Part shown: piece after piece, positions 49,496 through 59,234 of the stretch
Layout: each line of letters starts with the position of its first letter
Position numbering within the stretch: the stretch's first letter is position 1
Origin: JBMNOU01 sp050943215
GTDB lineage: Bacteria > Bacillota > Clostridia > Christensenellales > SZUA-584
DNA length: 64,000 nt
Assembly: GCA_050943215.1 (NCBI GenBank)
Contig: JBMNOU010000001.1
Coordinates: forward strand, 15,297-79,296
Direction: 5' to 3'
Notes under the pieces: model-generated
Seen by the model: the letters and a program-made list of their open reading frames with translations, nothing else
Told to the model about the DNA's origin: nothing
Databases searched by the model: none
Translations under genes and position numbers: made by a program

Positions 49496-50922
49496 TGGCT
49501 GTCACTTCCATTTGGAGCGTCAAGGGCTGGCTTGGTAAGGTGCTTGTCTATACAGAGAACCCCGACAAGACCGAGAACCCCGCCTATTATGAAAAGCAAG
49601 GCATGACGGCTGCGCAGGCGCAGGGGCTTTCGGACGTCATAGACTACGCTTCCCAAACCCGCAAGACACAGCTTACCGATGAAAACGCCGAAATCCTCCG
49701 GCATTACGTCACCGGGCTGAACTGCGCTCCCGAGACTGCCCGCGACGAGATGATTGCCGCAAAGAAAAAATTCGGCAAAGAAAATGGCGTCGTCGTTTAT
49801 CACGGCATACAGTCCTTTTCCTCCAAAGATTTGCAGGCGGGATTGACCCCCGACATGGCGCATGAAATCGGCGTAAAGTTAGCCAAGAGGCTTTGGGGCG
49901 ATCAATACCAAGTCGTTGTCACCACACATTTGGATAAAGCCAACCACCTTCATTCTCATTTTGTAGTCAACACGGTTTCGTGGGTAGACGGCATTCGCTA
50001 CCATCGCACTGAGCGGGATTACTACAATATGCAAATCGAGTCCGACAAGCTATGCCGTGAATATGGCCTGTCCGTCATCGAAGAACCCAAGCGCGGCAAA
50101 TCCAAACATTACGGTGAATGGCGGTCCGAAAAAGACAGCCAACCCACCTACCGTAGTTTGGTCAAAGCCGACGTCGATCAGGCCATATTGGAATCCATGA
50201 CCGAGCGGCAGCTTTGGGACAATCTTTATAAAAAAGGCTATCATATCAAATTCGGTAAAGACATCACCCTGCGCCCTCCGGGTAAAGACAGGGGTTTGAA
50301 GCTATATCGCAACTTTGGCGAGGATTATTCGATTGAGAGCATCCGAAATCGCATATTGGCAAATATGCGTCCGCAGCGGATCGTCCTCCCGGCAGAGAGA
50401 CCGCCCAAGCGGATATACCTTATTGGCAAACTAAATACCGCCCGTAAGATTACAGGGCTTCGCGCCCTGTATTTTTCTTATCTCTACAAAATGGGTGTTC
50501 TCCCGAAAAAGCGGAAGCAATCACCAAACCGCATATATTTTTTGTTCCGCGAGGATATTCGCTTTATTCAAAATATCTCAAAAGAAACCCGTTTGTTGGT
50601 GACGCATGGCATCGACACCGCCGAGCAGCTTACCGACCATAAGGACAACTTAACGACTGAAATCATTTCCCTGTACGACGAACGGAAGTGTTTGCGGTAT
50701 CAAATGCGAAATATCCATGACGATGAAAAGCTGGCGGCAATCAAAACCGACATTGCCGCTCTATCCGCTAAAATCGGTGAACTGCGAAAGGATGTGAGGT
50801 TATGTGAGGATATTGAAAAGCGCTCTATAGATATGAAAGAGAAAATCCGCAGAGCCGCCGAGGACGAAAAAAACAAGGGAAAGGAGATGAGCCGACATGA
50901 ATCATTCAGGGGACGCCGCTGA
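49495..50922 (+). CDS. MOB-P type relaxase (VirD2/Tn1549-like)
   Basis: A 475-residue relaxase that nicks oriT and pilots the single strand. The N-terminal domain has a likely catalytic tyrosine (Y19 in VLVYTENPDKT) and the three-histidine metal motif H145...NH151LH153SH155 in THLDKANHLHSHFVVN. The C-terminal part (about 350-475) is coiled and basic and may contact the transfer apparatus. The start is GTG 49495, coupled to mobC. It overlaps pcfB by 26 nt. Confidence 0.93.
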   Translation: MAVTSIWSVKGWLGKVLVYTENPDKTENPAYYEKQGMTAAQAQGLSDVIDYASQTRKTQLTDENAEILRHYVTGLNCAPETARDEMIAAKKKFGKENGVVVYHGIQSFSSKDLQAGLTPDMAHEIGVKLAKRLWGDQYQVVVTTHLDKANHLHSHFVVNTVSWVDGIRYHRTERDYYNMQIESDKLCREYGLSVIEEPKRGKSKHYGEWRSEKDSQPTYRSLVKADVDQAILESMTERQLWDNLYKKGYHIKFGKDITLRPPGKDRGLKLYRNFGEDYSIESIRNRILANMRPQRIVLPAERPPKRIYLIGKLNTARKITGLRALYFSYLYKMGVLPKKRKQSPNRIYFLFREDIRFIQNISKETRLLVTHGIDTAEQLTDHKDNLTTEIISLYDERKCLRYQMRNIHDDEKLAAIKTDIAALSAKIGELRKDVRLCEDIEKRSIDMKEKIRRAAEDEKNKGKEMSRHESFRGRR

Positions 50923-51760
50923 ACAAATTGTACGATTGAGTTTGGAGGGCGTCGAGGTCGCTGCCAGAATCACAGGCGCGGCGGCAAAGGAGATCGCAAC
51001 CTTCATTGTAGCTGCGCTCAAATCCAAAAACAGCACCCTCAAACTCAAGGGCAAGGCGCGAATGACCTCCATGCTCAAGTCTGGTAAGGCGTTAGAGATT
51101 TTTTCAGTCAAGGACAGTGATTTACAGAAATTTGCCCAGGGTGCGAAACAGTACGGTATTGTCTACTGCGTTTTGCGAAACAGGAAAAATACCCCGGACG
51201 GATTATGCGACATCATGGTAAAGGCCGATGATGCACCGAAAATCAGCAGGGTTATAGAACGCTTCCAGTTCGCCACGGTGGATAAGGCGAAGATCGAGAG
51301 CGAAATCGTGCAGACAAGAGCCGAGAAAGCGCAGGGCGTACAGCCCGCTGCCCCGGATAGAGATGATCCCGGCGACAAGCTGCTGGACGATTTTCTTGGC
51401 ACGGACGAGGGCAAGGCCGCGCCGGAGAATCAACCTGAAACAGATAAACCGGACGTTGCGAAAACCGCCCCGGTAAAGGAAACGCCCGTAAACCCCGCAA
51501 AGGCAAAGACAGAGAAATCCCTTCCGTCCGAGCCTACCTTCAAGAGCAAAAGCAACTCCGCAAAGGGTACTTCGAGTAAGTCGTCCGTAAGAGAAGAACT
51601 ACAGGAAATTAAAGCGGCGCGGCAGACGGAGAAAGAAACGGACACGCCGACGCCGGGAGATCGGGTGACTTCAAATAAGCCGAGAGCCGACAAGACCACC
51701 ACCCATAAACAGCCGCAGAACAACCGCAAACCTAAATCCAAAAAACCAAAGGAGCGATAA
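50897..51760 (+). CDS. pcfB: PcfB/DUF3801 family conjugation protein
   Basis: A 287-residue protein. Residues 1 to about 150 match the DUF3801/PcfB domain (LSLEGVEVAARITGAAAKEIATF, then YGIVYCVLRNRKN), which in Enterococcus pCF10 recruits the relaxase-DNA complex to the coupling protein. The remaining half is a disordered, Lys/Pro/Thr-rich tail. The start lies within the relaxase gene. It sits directly before the coupling-protein block, as expected for its role. Confidence 0.85.
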   Translation: MNHSGDAAEQIVRLSLEGVEVAARITGAAAKEIATFIVAALKSKNSTLKLKGKARMTSMLKSGKALEIFSVKDSDLQKFAQGAKQYGIVYCVLRNRKNTPDGLCDIMVKADDAPKISRVIERFQFATVDKAKIESEIVQTRAEKAQGVQPAAPDRDDPGDKLLDDFLGTDEGKAAPENQPETDKPDVAKTAPVKETPVNPAKAKTEKSLPSEPTFKSKSNSAKGTSSKSSVREELQEIKAARQTEKETDTPTPGDRVTSNKPRADKTTTHKQPQNNRKPKSKKPKER

Positions 51761-51763
51761 CTG

Positions 51764-52371
51764 ATGACAAATTACGATGATTTATTGAGCAACGCACCCG
51801 CAGAGGAACAAAGCGCAAAGAAGATGGTACGCCGGGAACGGGCTACAATGCAAAAAAGGTGTTCGACATCTCACAGGTGGATACCCGCAAGCTGCGTATT
51901 ACACCACCGCCTCATTACGGTGAACGGCAGCTATTATCCGCGCTGATCAGCAAAGCGCCCGTAAAAATAATCGGCGTTGATACTATGCCCAATTATATTC
52001 CTGACGAGATAGGAGCCACTTATGATTTAGTGGACAAACAGATTCTTGTCCGCAAAGGGATGGGATTTTTCGACACGTTCAAAAGCGTAGCGCAGGAACT
52101 TTGCTTTGTCGATCTGTCCACCGGCCCCGATACGCAGGCCGATCCGCGTTTCTCCGCATACTGCGCTTCGTATCTGCTTTGCAAAAAGTATGGAGTGGAC
52201 GTACAGGATTTCTTCTTTGAGGACGCCCCCGGTATATTTGACGGTATGGACGCGCAGGAGATCAAAGGCGAGCTTTCACAAATCCGCGATGCCGCTGAAA
52301 ACATCTCCGGGCGCATGGCACGGCAGCTTGAAGCACAGCAAAGGGCGGCGAAATCGCAGGAAGTGAGATAG
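51764..52371 (+). pseudogene. Broken LtrC/ArdC-like gene (internal deletion and frame change)
   Basis: ATG 51764 opens MTNYDDLLSNAPAEE, the usual start of the LtrC/ArdC-like antirestriction-type proteins of Tn1549-like elements. After about 25 codons the frame is lost. The family resumes in another frame at GYNAKKVFDISQVDTRKLR (about 51843 onward) and runs to 52371. Roughly 100 residues of the normal N-terminal DNA-binding part are missing, and the metallopeptidase-like region reads SVAQELCFVDL, without HExxH. The 170-residue remnant could still be made from GTG 51859, but the full protein cannot. Confidence 0.75.
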
Positions 52372-52376
52372 CAGCG

Positions 52377-52562
52377 ATGAAAGAAGAACAGAAAATGATC
52401 ACGCTTGACGAATACGAGGAAGGCGCGGTAATCGAAGGGCTGAACAAAGTCCGCACCGAACAGCTTGAAAAAGACGGAAAAGCTGATTTTGTCAGTGACC
52501 TTATGCTGAAAATTCTGCATACACCGCAGAAGAAAGTAAAGGTGCGGGATGAAGCGCGATAA
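52377..52562 (+). CDS. Small conserved ICE protein before virD4
   Basis: A 61-residue acidic protein (MKEEQKMITLDEYEEGAVIEGL, ending KKVKVRDEAR) of a type regularly found between the LtrC-like and VirD4 genes in Tn1549-like elements (recall). It begins 5 nt after the broken gene's stop and overlaps virD4 by 14 nt, which supports translation. Function unknown. Confidence 0.7.
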   Translation: MKEEQKMITLDEYEEGAVIEGLNKVRTEQLEKDGKADFVSDLMLKILHTPQKKVKVRDEAR

Positions 52563-54411
52563 CCCGAAGCAAACCCTTCTCCTGTTTGCTTTCGGCATTA
52601 TTCCGGTGGTATGGGCGGCCTTATTGACCGCCCCCGCCATCGCCGGAGGACTTCCCGAAATTCTGCAAAACCTGACGGCGGCATTAAATAACCCATTGCA
52701 AATTGAGTGGTGTGAGGACAGTTTAAAAACTGTCCTTCTTTTTATTATCGCTTACGGTTTGGGGATCGGGATATATTTTTCAACCCGGCGTAACACAAGA
52801 CCGGGGGAAGAACACGGAAGCGCCAAATGGGGCGACGTCCGTGCCATCAACCGTAAATATGCGGACAAGCGGTTTTGCGAAAACAAGATTCTTACGAAAC
52901 ATGTACGCATTGGTTTTGACACGCACAAGCACAGGCGCAATATGAACGTTTTGGTGTGTGGGGGCAGTGGCTCAGGCAAAACTCGATTTTATTGCAAGGT
53001 AAACGCCATGAATTGCAACACCTCAATGGTGATTTTAGACCCCAAAGGGGAAATCGCCCGCGACACAGGACTGTTGCTTAAAAAGAGCGGCATGGAGGTA
53101 AAGGTGCTTGATCTTATCAATATGTGGCGCAGCCATTGTTACAATCCGTTTGTGTATTTAGAAAATGACAACGATGTGCAGCGTTTGGTGACAAACCTAT
53201 TCAAAAGCACTACACCCAAGGGAGCGCAAAGCCAAGATCCGTTTTGGGATACCGCAGCCAGCATGTTGCTTCTGGCACTCGTTTTCTATTTGAAATACGA
53301 AGCGCCGCCGAACGAACAGAATTTTTCGATGGTCATGGAAATGCTTCGGGCGGGCGACGTGCGCGAGGATGACGACAGCTATCAATCACCTCTTGACGAA
53401 CTCTTTGATCGTTTGGAAATGCGAAACTCCGACCATATCGCGGTGAAATATTACCGCGACTATCGAAGCGGTTCGGGCAAGACCCTCAAAAGCATTCAGA
53501 TCACGCTGGCCGCAAAATTGGAAAAATTTAATTTAAAAAGTCTTGCCGCCCTCACCGTTACCGACGAACTGGACCTTATGAGCATTGGCGAGAAAAAGAC
53601 CGCGCTGTTTATCATCATTCCCGATAACGACAGCTCGTTCAACTTTCTCGTATCCATCCTCTACACCCAACTATTTCAGCAGCTTTTTTACAGTGCCGAT
53701 CATAAACACGGCGGTTCGCTGCCGGTACACGTCCATTTCTTAATGGACGAATTTGCGAACGTCAGTCTGCCAGACGACTTTGACAAGATACTCTCCGTTA
53801 TGCGCTCACGCGGCGTATCGGTCAGCATCATCCTGCAAAATATTGCCCAGCTCAGAGCATTATTTGAAAAGCAGTGGGAATCAATCATGGGTAACTGCGA
53901 TGAATTTCTCTACTTGGGGGGCAACGAAACTTCAAGTCACAAGCTGGTCAGCGAATCCCTTTTAGGTAAGTCAACTTTGGATATAAACACATACGGAAAA
54001 TCCACAGGGCGGAACGGAAATTATAGCACCAACTATCAGCTATCGGGGCGGGAGCTTATGACCCCGGATGAAGTGCGGATGCTGGACAACCGTTACGCCT
54101 TATTATTCATACGCGGCGAGCGTCCCATCATGGACGAAAAATTTGACATCCTGCGTCACCCGCACGTAGGAGATACAGCAGACGGCAAGGCCGGACGGTT
54201 TATCCACGGTGAAGTCACGAACTCCGTCGCCTCCCTTGTCTTTGACGAGGACATTGACCCGGCGGGTCTGCCGGAACCGGATATCACGGACGCAGACATT
54301 GAACTGCTGTCCGAGGAAGATTTGGAAGAACTATTTAACAAGGAGGAACCATCCAATGAAGAAAAACATGAAACCGGCCCAAAGGCAACCCGTGACAAAC
54401 GGCGGCCGTAA
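52549..54411 (+). CDS. virD4: VirD4-like type IV coupling protein
   Basis: A 620-residue TraG/VirD4 ATPase. Two membrane helices (about residues 9-35 and 60-80) precede the cytoplasmic motor; Walker A is GGSGSGKT and Walker B is FLMDEFANV. It links the relaxosome to the secretion channel and pumps DNA. The acidic C-terminal tail (SEEDLEELFNKEEPS) resembles substrate-recognition tails. Its last codons overlap the next gene by 56 nt. No lesion is seen. Confidence 0.95.
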   Translation: MKRDNPKQTLLLFAFGIIPVVWAALLTAPAIAGGLPEILQNLTAALNNPLQIEWCEDSLKTVLLFIIAYGLGIGIYFSTRRNTRPGEEHGSAKWGDVRAINRKYADKRFCENKILTKHVRIGFDTHKHRRNMNVLVCGGSGSGKTRFYCKVNAMNCNTSMVILDPKGEIARDTGLLLKKSGMEVKVLDLINMWRSHCYNPFVYLENDNDVQRLVTNLFKSTTPKGAQSQDPFWDTAASMLLLALVFYLKYEAPPNEQNFSMVMEMLRAGDVREDDDSYQSPLDELFDRLEMRNSDHIAVKYYRDYRSGSGKTLKSIQITLAAKLEKFNLKSLAALTVTDELDLMSIGEKKTALFIIIPDNDSSFNFLVSILYTQLFQQLFYSADHKHGGSLPVHVHFLMDEFANVSLPDDFDKILSVMRSRGVSVSIILQNIAQLRALFEKQWESIMGNCDEFLYLGGNETSSHKLVSESLLGKSTLDINTYGKSTGRNGNYSTNYQLSGRELMTPDEVRMLDNRYALLFIRGERPIMDEKFDILRHPHVGDTADGKAGRFIHGEVTNSVASLVFDEDIDPAGLPEPDITDADIELLSEEDLEELFNKEEPSNEEKHETGPKATRDKRRP

Positions 54412-54703
54412 AGGGTTTCGTATCTATGTCGCTGTAGTACTTGCTCTCACACTGGTGATGGGCTTTGGCACAACCGCGTTTGCAGCGAACGACCCGGTGA
54501 CGGTTGTAAACAATTTGAGCGAGTTTATTTTCGGGATTATTCGGGCAATCGGCCTGATTTTGCTCGGCTTTGGCATCGTCCAGATTGGCCTTTCTTTGAA
54601 AAGCCACGACCCGTCACAACGTGCAAATGGTTTTCTCACCTTGGCGGGTGGCGTGATTATTACCTTTTCTAAAGAGATTTTGAACCTAATTACGGGAGGT
54701 TGA
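54356..54703 (+). CDS. Maff2 family small membrane protein (VirB2-like position)
   Basis: A 115-residue protein with a signal peptide-like N-terminus (FRIYVAVVLALTLVMGFGTTAFA) and two further hydrophobic helices (FIFGIIRAIGLILLGFGIVQIG; NGFLTLAGGVIITFSKEILNL). This matches Maff2 proteins, which stand at the pilin/VirB2 position in these elements. AAGGAGG precedes ATG 54356, inside the end of virD4; the rest of the longer frame is a virD4 shadow. Confidence 0.85.
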   Translation: MKKNMKPAQRQPVTNGGRKGFRIYVAVVLALTLVMGFGTTAFAANDPVTVVNNLSEFIFGIIRAIGLILLGFGIVQIGLSLKSHDPSQRANGFLTLAGGVIITFSKEILNLITGG

Positions 54704-54708
54704 GTGTC

Positions 54709-54939
54709 ATGCAGGACTATATGGACAAATGCCCCTGCTATATCCACTCACTGAAAAAGCCGGATGGAACGAACGTATTGGCCGAAGCCAGCATCCTGAA
54801 AAAGTTAGGCAATAACGATTATCTGGCCGACTACAACGGCGTAAAATGCCACGCTATCTACAACCCCTTTGCGGAACGCTACTATGTGGATGATAAATAC
54901 GGCGTGATTCGCGAACCAGCAGGGCGTGAAACAAGGTAG
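54709..54939 (+). CDS. Small conserved ICE protein, unknown function
   Basis: A 76-residue protein (MQDYMDKCPCYIHSLKKPDG, then KCHAIYNPFAERYYVDDKYG) in the conserved slot between Maff2 and the VirB6-like gene. ATG 54709 has GGGAGG nine bases upstream; a TTG at 54700 is less likely. No domain recognised. A hairpin-like GGGAGCA...TGCTCCC (about 54948-54976) follows it. Confidence 0.7.
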   Translation: MQDYMDKCPCYIHSLKKPDGTNVLAEASILKKLGNNDYLADYNGVKCHAIYNPFAERYYVDDKYGVIREPAGRETR

Positions 54940-55004
54940 CCACATAACGGGAGCAGGCCAAAACAACGGTTTGCTCCCGTAAATCTTGTGAAGGAGGTGG
55001 TCAC

Positions 55005-55835
55005 TTGAATTGGATTATAGAAAATCTTGAAAACGCTCTGAACACATGGAACCAGAAGATGGCTGAAATTTTTCAGCTTTTAACCCAAAGCCCCGAAACC
55101 TTTAAGGGCGGCGGGATATGGTCGGTTATAAAGGACATTCATGGCGCAGTTCAAGCCGTAGGATTTGGTCTGTTAGTGTTGTTCTTCGTGATCGGCGTGA
55201 TGAAAACATGCGGTTCGTTTGCCGAAATAAAACGCCCCGAAGTGGCGGTCAAGGTGTTTATCCGTTTCGCCTGCGCGAAAGCGGCGGTCACTTACGGCTT
55301 AGAGTTAATGATGGCACTCTTTTCCATCGTGCAGGGCTTGGTTGCCCGGATTATGGGAGCGGCGGGTTTCTCCGGCGCTGAAAACACCATATTGCCGGAG
55401 AGCATTAAGACCGCAATAAACAACACGGGATTTTTCGACAGCATTCCATTATGGGCGGTGACATTGCTTGGCGGCCTGTTCATTACGGTACTCAGCTTCA
55501 TTATGATTATGAGCGTATATGGCCGCTTTTTTAAGCTCTATATGTATTCAGCTATTGCCCCCGTCCCGCTTGCCTCGTTTGCCGGAGAACCATCGCAGAG
55601 TATGGGAAAATCGTTCATTAAATCTTATGCGGCGGTTTGCTTAGAGGGTGCGATTGTGGTGCTGGCCTGCATTATCTTTTCCCTGTTCGCCTCCGCGCCC
55701 CCTGCCATTGACCCCAGTGCGGCGGCGGTGACACAGGTGTGGGCTTATGTGGGTGAGTTGATCTTTAACATGCTCGTCCTGGTCGGAGCCGTGAAAATGG
55801 CGGATAGGCTGGTGCGCGAGATGCTCGGATTATAA
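55005..55835 (+). CDS. VirB6/TrbL-like polytopic membrane protein
   Basis: A 276-residue protein with about six membrane helices, beginning with TTG 55005 behind AAGGAGGTGG. After a soluble N-terminus (NWIIENLENALNTWNQKMAE) come VGFGLLVLFFVIGVMKT, a long helical region, WAVTLLGGLFITVLSFIMIMS and others. This is the organisation of VirB6/TrbL-like channel components in Gram-positive conjugation systems. Its position between Maff2 and PrgI agrees. Confidence 0.85.
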   Translation: MNWIIENLENALNTWNQKMAEIFQLLTQSPETFKGGGIWSVIKDIHGAVQAVGFGLLVLFFVIGVMKTCGSFAEIKRPEVAVKVFIRFACAKAAVTYGLELMMALFSIVQGLVARIMGAAGFSGAENTILPESIKTAINNTGFFDSIPLWAVTLLGGLFITVLSFIMIMSVYGRFFKLYMYSAIAPVPLASFAGEPSQSMGKSFIKSYAAVCLEGAIVVLACIIFSLFASAPPAIDPSAAAVTQVWAYVGELIFNMLVLVGAVKMADRLVREMLGL

Positions 55836-55863
55836 TAAAAAATCTGATGGGAGGAAAATTATA

Positions 55864-56442
55864 ATGTCTTATTACAACGTAAAAAAGCAGAACCGCGAAT
55901 TGCCATCTGCGGAAAAGCTGACCGAAGAACTGAACAAATGCATGGGATTACAAGAAACCATGAAAGCGGTAAATGCTTACTGGCGCAAAACCGGGACGTG
56001 CGTGGGTGCGCCGGGTATTACGGAAGTACAAGCTAAAAAGCTGGATGAAAAAATCGCTGCTACGCACTACTCATGGGAAAAGCAGCCCTTTTCAAGTTAC
56101 GACCTCACGAACAACAACAGCAAAATTAAGCGGCTGGAAAGCAAGCTCAAGGAAGTCAGCAAAGGCTTTGCAGGATGGGAGTTTGAAGGTGGCCACGCCG
56201 AAGCAAATACCGAGTTGAATAGGCTTCAGCTTTTCTTTGATGAACGCACAAGCAAAGAAAAGCATAATGCCCTGCGCCATGCGGGGTTTGTGTTTTCCCA
56301 TGCCAACAGCGCATATCAGCGGCAGCTTACCGACAACGCTATTTACGCGGCGGGGCGGCTTGATTTCTTGAAGCCGTCTGACGGACGCACTGTGCGAGAA
56401 CATCAGCCCAAATCCCCGAAGCGCCATGACGGAGCGAGGTGA
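55864..56442 (+). CDS. ICE accessory protein with a phage/plasmid C-terminal domain
   Basis: A 192-residue protein. The C-terminal half (KIKRLESKLKEVSKGFAGWEFEG, then NRLQLFFDE and YQRQLTDNAIYAAGRL) resembles a domain often found at the end of phage and plasmid accessory proteins (DUF3560-like, from recall). The N-terminus (residues 1-80) is not recognised. GGGAGGAAAA precedes the ATG. It interrupts the usual VirB6-PrgI order, so it may be an added gene. Confidence 0.55.
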   Translation: MSYYNVKKQNRELPSAEKLTEELNKCMGLQETMKAVNAYWRKTGTCVGAPGITEVQAKKLDEKIAATHYSWEKQPFSSYDLTNNNSKIKRLESKLKEVSKGFAGWEFEGGHAEANTELNRLQLFFDERTSKEKHNALRHAGFVFSHANSAYQRQLTDNAIYAAGRLDFLKPSDGRTVREHQPKSPKRHDGAR

Positions 56443-56447
56443 TCGGT

Positions 56448-56807
56448 ATGGAAGTAAAAATCAATAGGGAAATCCGCAACTATACTGAATCCATGTTTTT
56501 CGGTCTTTCATTGCGCCAATGTATCTTTTCTGTTCTTGCTCTTGGTGTAGCCGTGGGCATTTACTTTGGATTGCGTGACCAGCTTGGTACGGAAACCGTA
56601 TCCTGGGTGTGCATCCTTGGCGCGGCCCCATTTGCGGCAATGGGCTTTATCACCTATCACGGTATGACCGCCGAACAATTCGCATGGGTGTGGCTAAAAT
56701 CAGAGTTTCTTATGCCCAAACGCCTGACATTCAAGAATGAAAATATCTATTACGAAGCGGTCCGCCCGCTTATTGAAAACGCAAGGGGAGGTGCGAAACG
56801 TGCTTAA
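56448..56807 (+). CDS. PrgI family conjugation membrane protein (VirB3-like)
   Basis: A 119-residue protein with two adjacent membrane helices (CIFSVLALGVAVGIYFGL; VSWVCILGAAPFAAMGFITY) and a C-terminal WLKSEFLMPKRLTFKNEN segment, the PrgI pattern. It is the VirB3-like partner of the VirB4 ATPase and is always next to it. ATG 56448 has GAGGTG before it; GTG 56439 is an alternative. It overlaps virB4 by 8 nt. Confidence 0.9.
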   Translation: MEVKINREIRNYTESMFFGLSLRQCIFSVLALGVAVGIYFGLRDQLGTETVSWVCILGAAPFAAMGFITYHGMTAEQFAWVWLKSEFLMPKRLTFKNENIYYEAVRPLIENARGGAKRA

Positions 56808-59154
56808 AACTCTACAAACGTGGTTTAGAGAGAACAAAGAACGCTTCAAAGTGCCAAAAGGCGTACAAGATGTCATTCCCGTCCACGCGATATACGAGGA
56901 CGGGATTTTTCTTGTTGGCAAAGGCAATCTGTTTATGAGCGGTAACAAGTACAGCAAGACATTCAAATTTATGGATATAAACTATGCCGTAGCCAGCCGC
57001 ACGGACAAAGAAGCCATGTTTCTGGATTACTCTGAACTCCTGAACTCTCTTGATTCCGGCGCGACGGCGAAGATCACCATCCGAGCGCGGCGGTTTTCTA
57101 AAGCCGACTATGAAGCCAACATTTTAATCCCTATGGCAAACGATGGGTTAGACAAATACCGCAAAGAACTCAATGATATGCTGCTGAAAAAGGTCATGGA
57201 GAGCAACGCGATTGTTCTCGACAAGATGATTACCGTCACCGTGTGCAAGAAAAACATTGAGGAAGCGCGGGCATATTTTATTCGCGTGGGCGCGGACTTG
57301 ATCTCTCACTTTGCACAGCTTGGTTCTAAATGTACGGAATTGGATGTTAATGAGCGATTAAAACTGTTCCATGACTTCTATCGCCCTGGTGAAGAATCAT
57401 CTTTCCACTTTGACATGAGCGCGGCCATGCGGCGCGGCCATAGCTTTAAGGATTATATCTGCCCCGACAGCATGGAATTTGACAAAAACTATTTCAAGGT
57501 GGGCGAACGCTTCGGGCGCACCCTGTTTCTCAAGGAGTACGCTTCCTATATCAAAGACACTATGATAACCGAGCTTACCGAACTCAACCAAAACATGACA
57601 CTCTCCATCGACATCCGGCCTGTCACGATGGACGAAGCGGTGCGTGAAGTGGAAAAGCGTGTTCTGGGAGTGGAGACGAATATAACGCAGTGGCAAAGGC
57701 GGCAGAACAGTAACAACAACTTTTCGGCCATTGTGCCTTACGATCTGGAGCAGCAAAGGAAGGAAAGCCGCGAGTTTTTGGATGACATCACCAGCCGTGA
57801 CCAGCGCATGATTTTTGCCACGGTGACTATCGTGCATACCGCCGCCACCAAAGAGCAGCTTGACGCTGATACCGAATCCCTGCTTTCCACAGCGCGTAAG
57901 CACCTGTGCCAGATCGCACCGCTGACCTTCCAACAACTTGACGGCCTAAACACCGTTTTGCCTTTCGGTCATACAAAGATTATGGCGGTACGAACGCTCA
58001 CCACGGAGAGCCTTGCCGTCCTCATGCCCTTTAAGGTGCAAGAAGTGATGGACAGGGGCGGTATCTATTTCGGACAAAACGCCATATCCAACAACCTGAT
58101 TATGTGCCTGAAAGAAAATCTGCTCAACTACTCAGCGTTTCGCCTGGGCGTTCCGGGTAGCGGCAAATCTTTTGGCGCGAAAATGGAACTGGTGTTAATT
58201 GCGCTGATGTTCCCGAACGATGATATTTTGACCTGCGATCCAGAAAATGAATTCGCGGCGCTCATCAAAGCACTTGGCGGCGAAGTGATCCGCATTGCGG
58301 CGGGCAGTGACGATCACATCAACGCAATGGATATGGTAGAGGGTTATGGTGAGGGCAGCGACCCGGTCATCGACAAGTCGGAGTTTGTATGCTCTTTGTT
58401 TGAACAGCTTGACAAAAACGGCTTGCTACCCGAAGAAAAATCAATTATTGACCGCTGCGTCCGTAATGTTTATGAGAACTACCAGGCGGGCGGTAAGCTG
58501 CCGACCCTTGTCGTGCTGCGCGAGAACTTACTTCTTCAGTCCGAACCGGAAGCGCAGCGGCTTGCACTCAAAATGGAGTTATTCACCGATGGATCGTTGA
58601 ACGCTTTTGCGCACAAGACCAACGTGGATGTGAACAATCGGATTATAAGTTACAACATCATGGACTTGGGCGCGCAGCTTAAAACGATGGGCTTGCTCGT
58701 CATTACCGACGCCATGATTAACCGCGTAACCGATAACTGGCGCAAGGGCAAGCGAACACACATCTTTCTCGATGAATTTCATGTCGTTTTTGAGAATGAG
58801 TACAGCGGCACGTTCTTCAACTCCGCGTGGCGCAGATTTCGGAAACGGAACGGCTATCCCACCGGCATTACGCAAAACGTGGAATATCTGCTGGATTCCG
58901 TATTGGCAAGCACGATGCTTAGCAACTCGGAATTTATTGTGATGCACAATCAGGCCGCTTCTGACCGCGATAAGCTGGCGAAGCTCTTGAACATCAGCGC
59001 TGAGCAGATGAGCTATATTACCAACGCAAAAGAAGGCAGCGGGCTGGTTCGTATTGGGAGCGCGCTTGTTCCTTTCAAAAACGAGTTTCCGAAAAATACT
59101 GAACTGTATAGACTGATGACGACCAAACCCCGCGATTCTTACGCGGCACAGTAA
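56800..59154 (+). CDS. virB4: VirB4-like conjugation ATPase
   Basis: A 784-residue TraE/VirB4 ATPase that powers assembly and operation of the type IV secretion channel. Walker A is GVPGSGKSFGAK and Walker B is THIFLDEFHVVF. The start is GTG 56800 with GGGGAGG eight bases before it, within the end of PrgI; the upstream 21 codons overlap PrgI and are not part of the protein. C-terminal motor and N-terminal domain are both complete. Confidence 0.95.
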   Translation: MLKTLQTWFRENKERFKVPKGVQDVIPVHAIYEDGIFLVGKGNLFMSGNKYSKTFKFMDINYAVASRTDKEAMFLDYSELLNSLDSGATAKITIRARRFSKADYEANILIPMANDGLDKYRKELNDMLLKKVMESNAIVLDKMITVTVCKKNIEEARAYFIRVGADLISHFAQLGSKCTELDVNERLKLFHDFYRPGEESSFHFDMSAAMRRGHSFKDYICPDSMEFDKNYFKVGERFGRTLFLKEYASYIKDTMITELTELNQNMTLSIDIRPVTMDEAVREVEKRVLGVETNITQWQRRQNSNNNFSAIVPYDLEQQRKESREFLDDITSRDQRMIFATVTIVHTAATKEQLDADTESLLSTARKHLCQIAPLTFQQLDGLNTVLPFGHTKIMAVRTLTTESLAVLMPFKVQEVMDRGGIYFGQNAISNNLIMCLKENLLNYSAFRLGVPGSGKSFGAKMELVLIALMFPNDDILTCDPENEFAALIKALGGEVIRIAAGSDDHINAMDMVEGYGEGSDPVIDKSEFVCSLFEQLDKNGLLPEEKSIIDRCVRNVYENYQAGGKLPTLVVLRENLLLQSEPEAQRLALKMELFTDGSLNAFAHKTNVDVNNRIISYNIMDLGAQLKTMGLLVITDAMINRVTDNWRKGKRTHIFLDEFHVVFENEYSGTFFNSAWRRFRKRNGYPTGITQNVEYLLDSVLASTMLSNSEFIVMHNQAASDRDKLAKLLNISAEQMSYITNAKEGSGLVRIGSALVPFKNEFPKNTELYRLMTTKPRDSYAAQ

Positions 59155-59234
59155 AACCAGCAAAAAAGACACATCGGGGCGGAGTGTAAAACACCATGCC
59201 CCAAATTCTTTATCCTTATATTTGGAGGTAGCAT

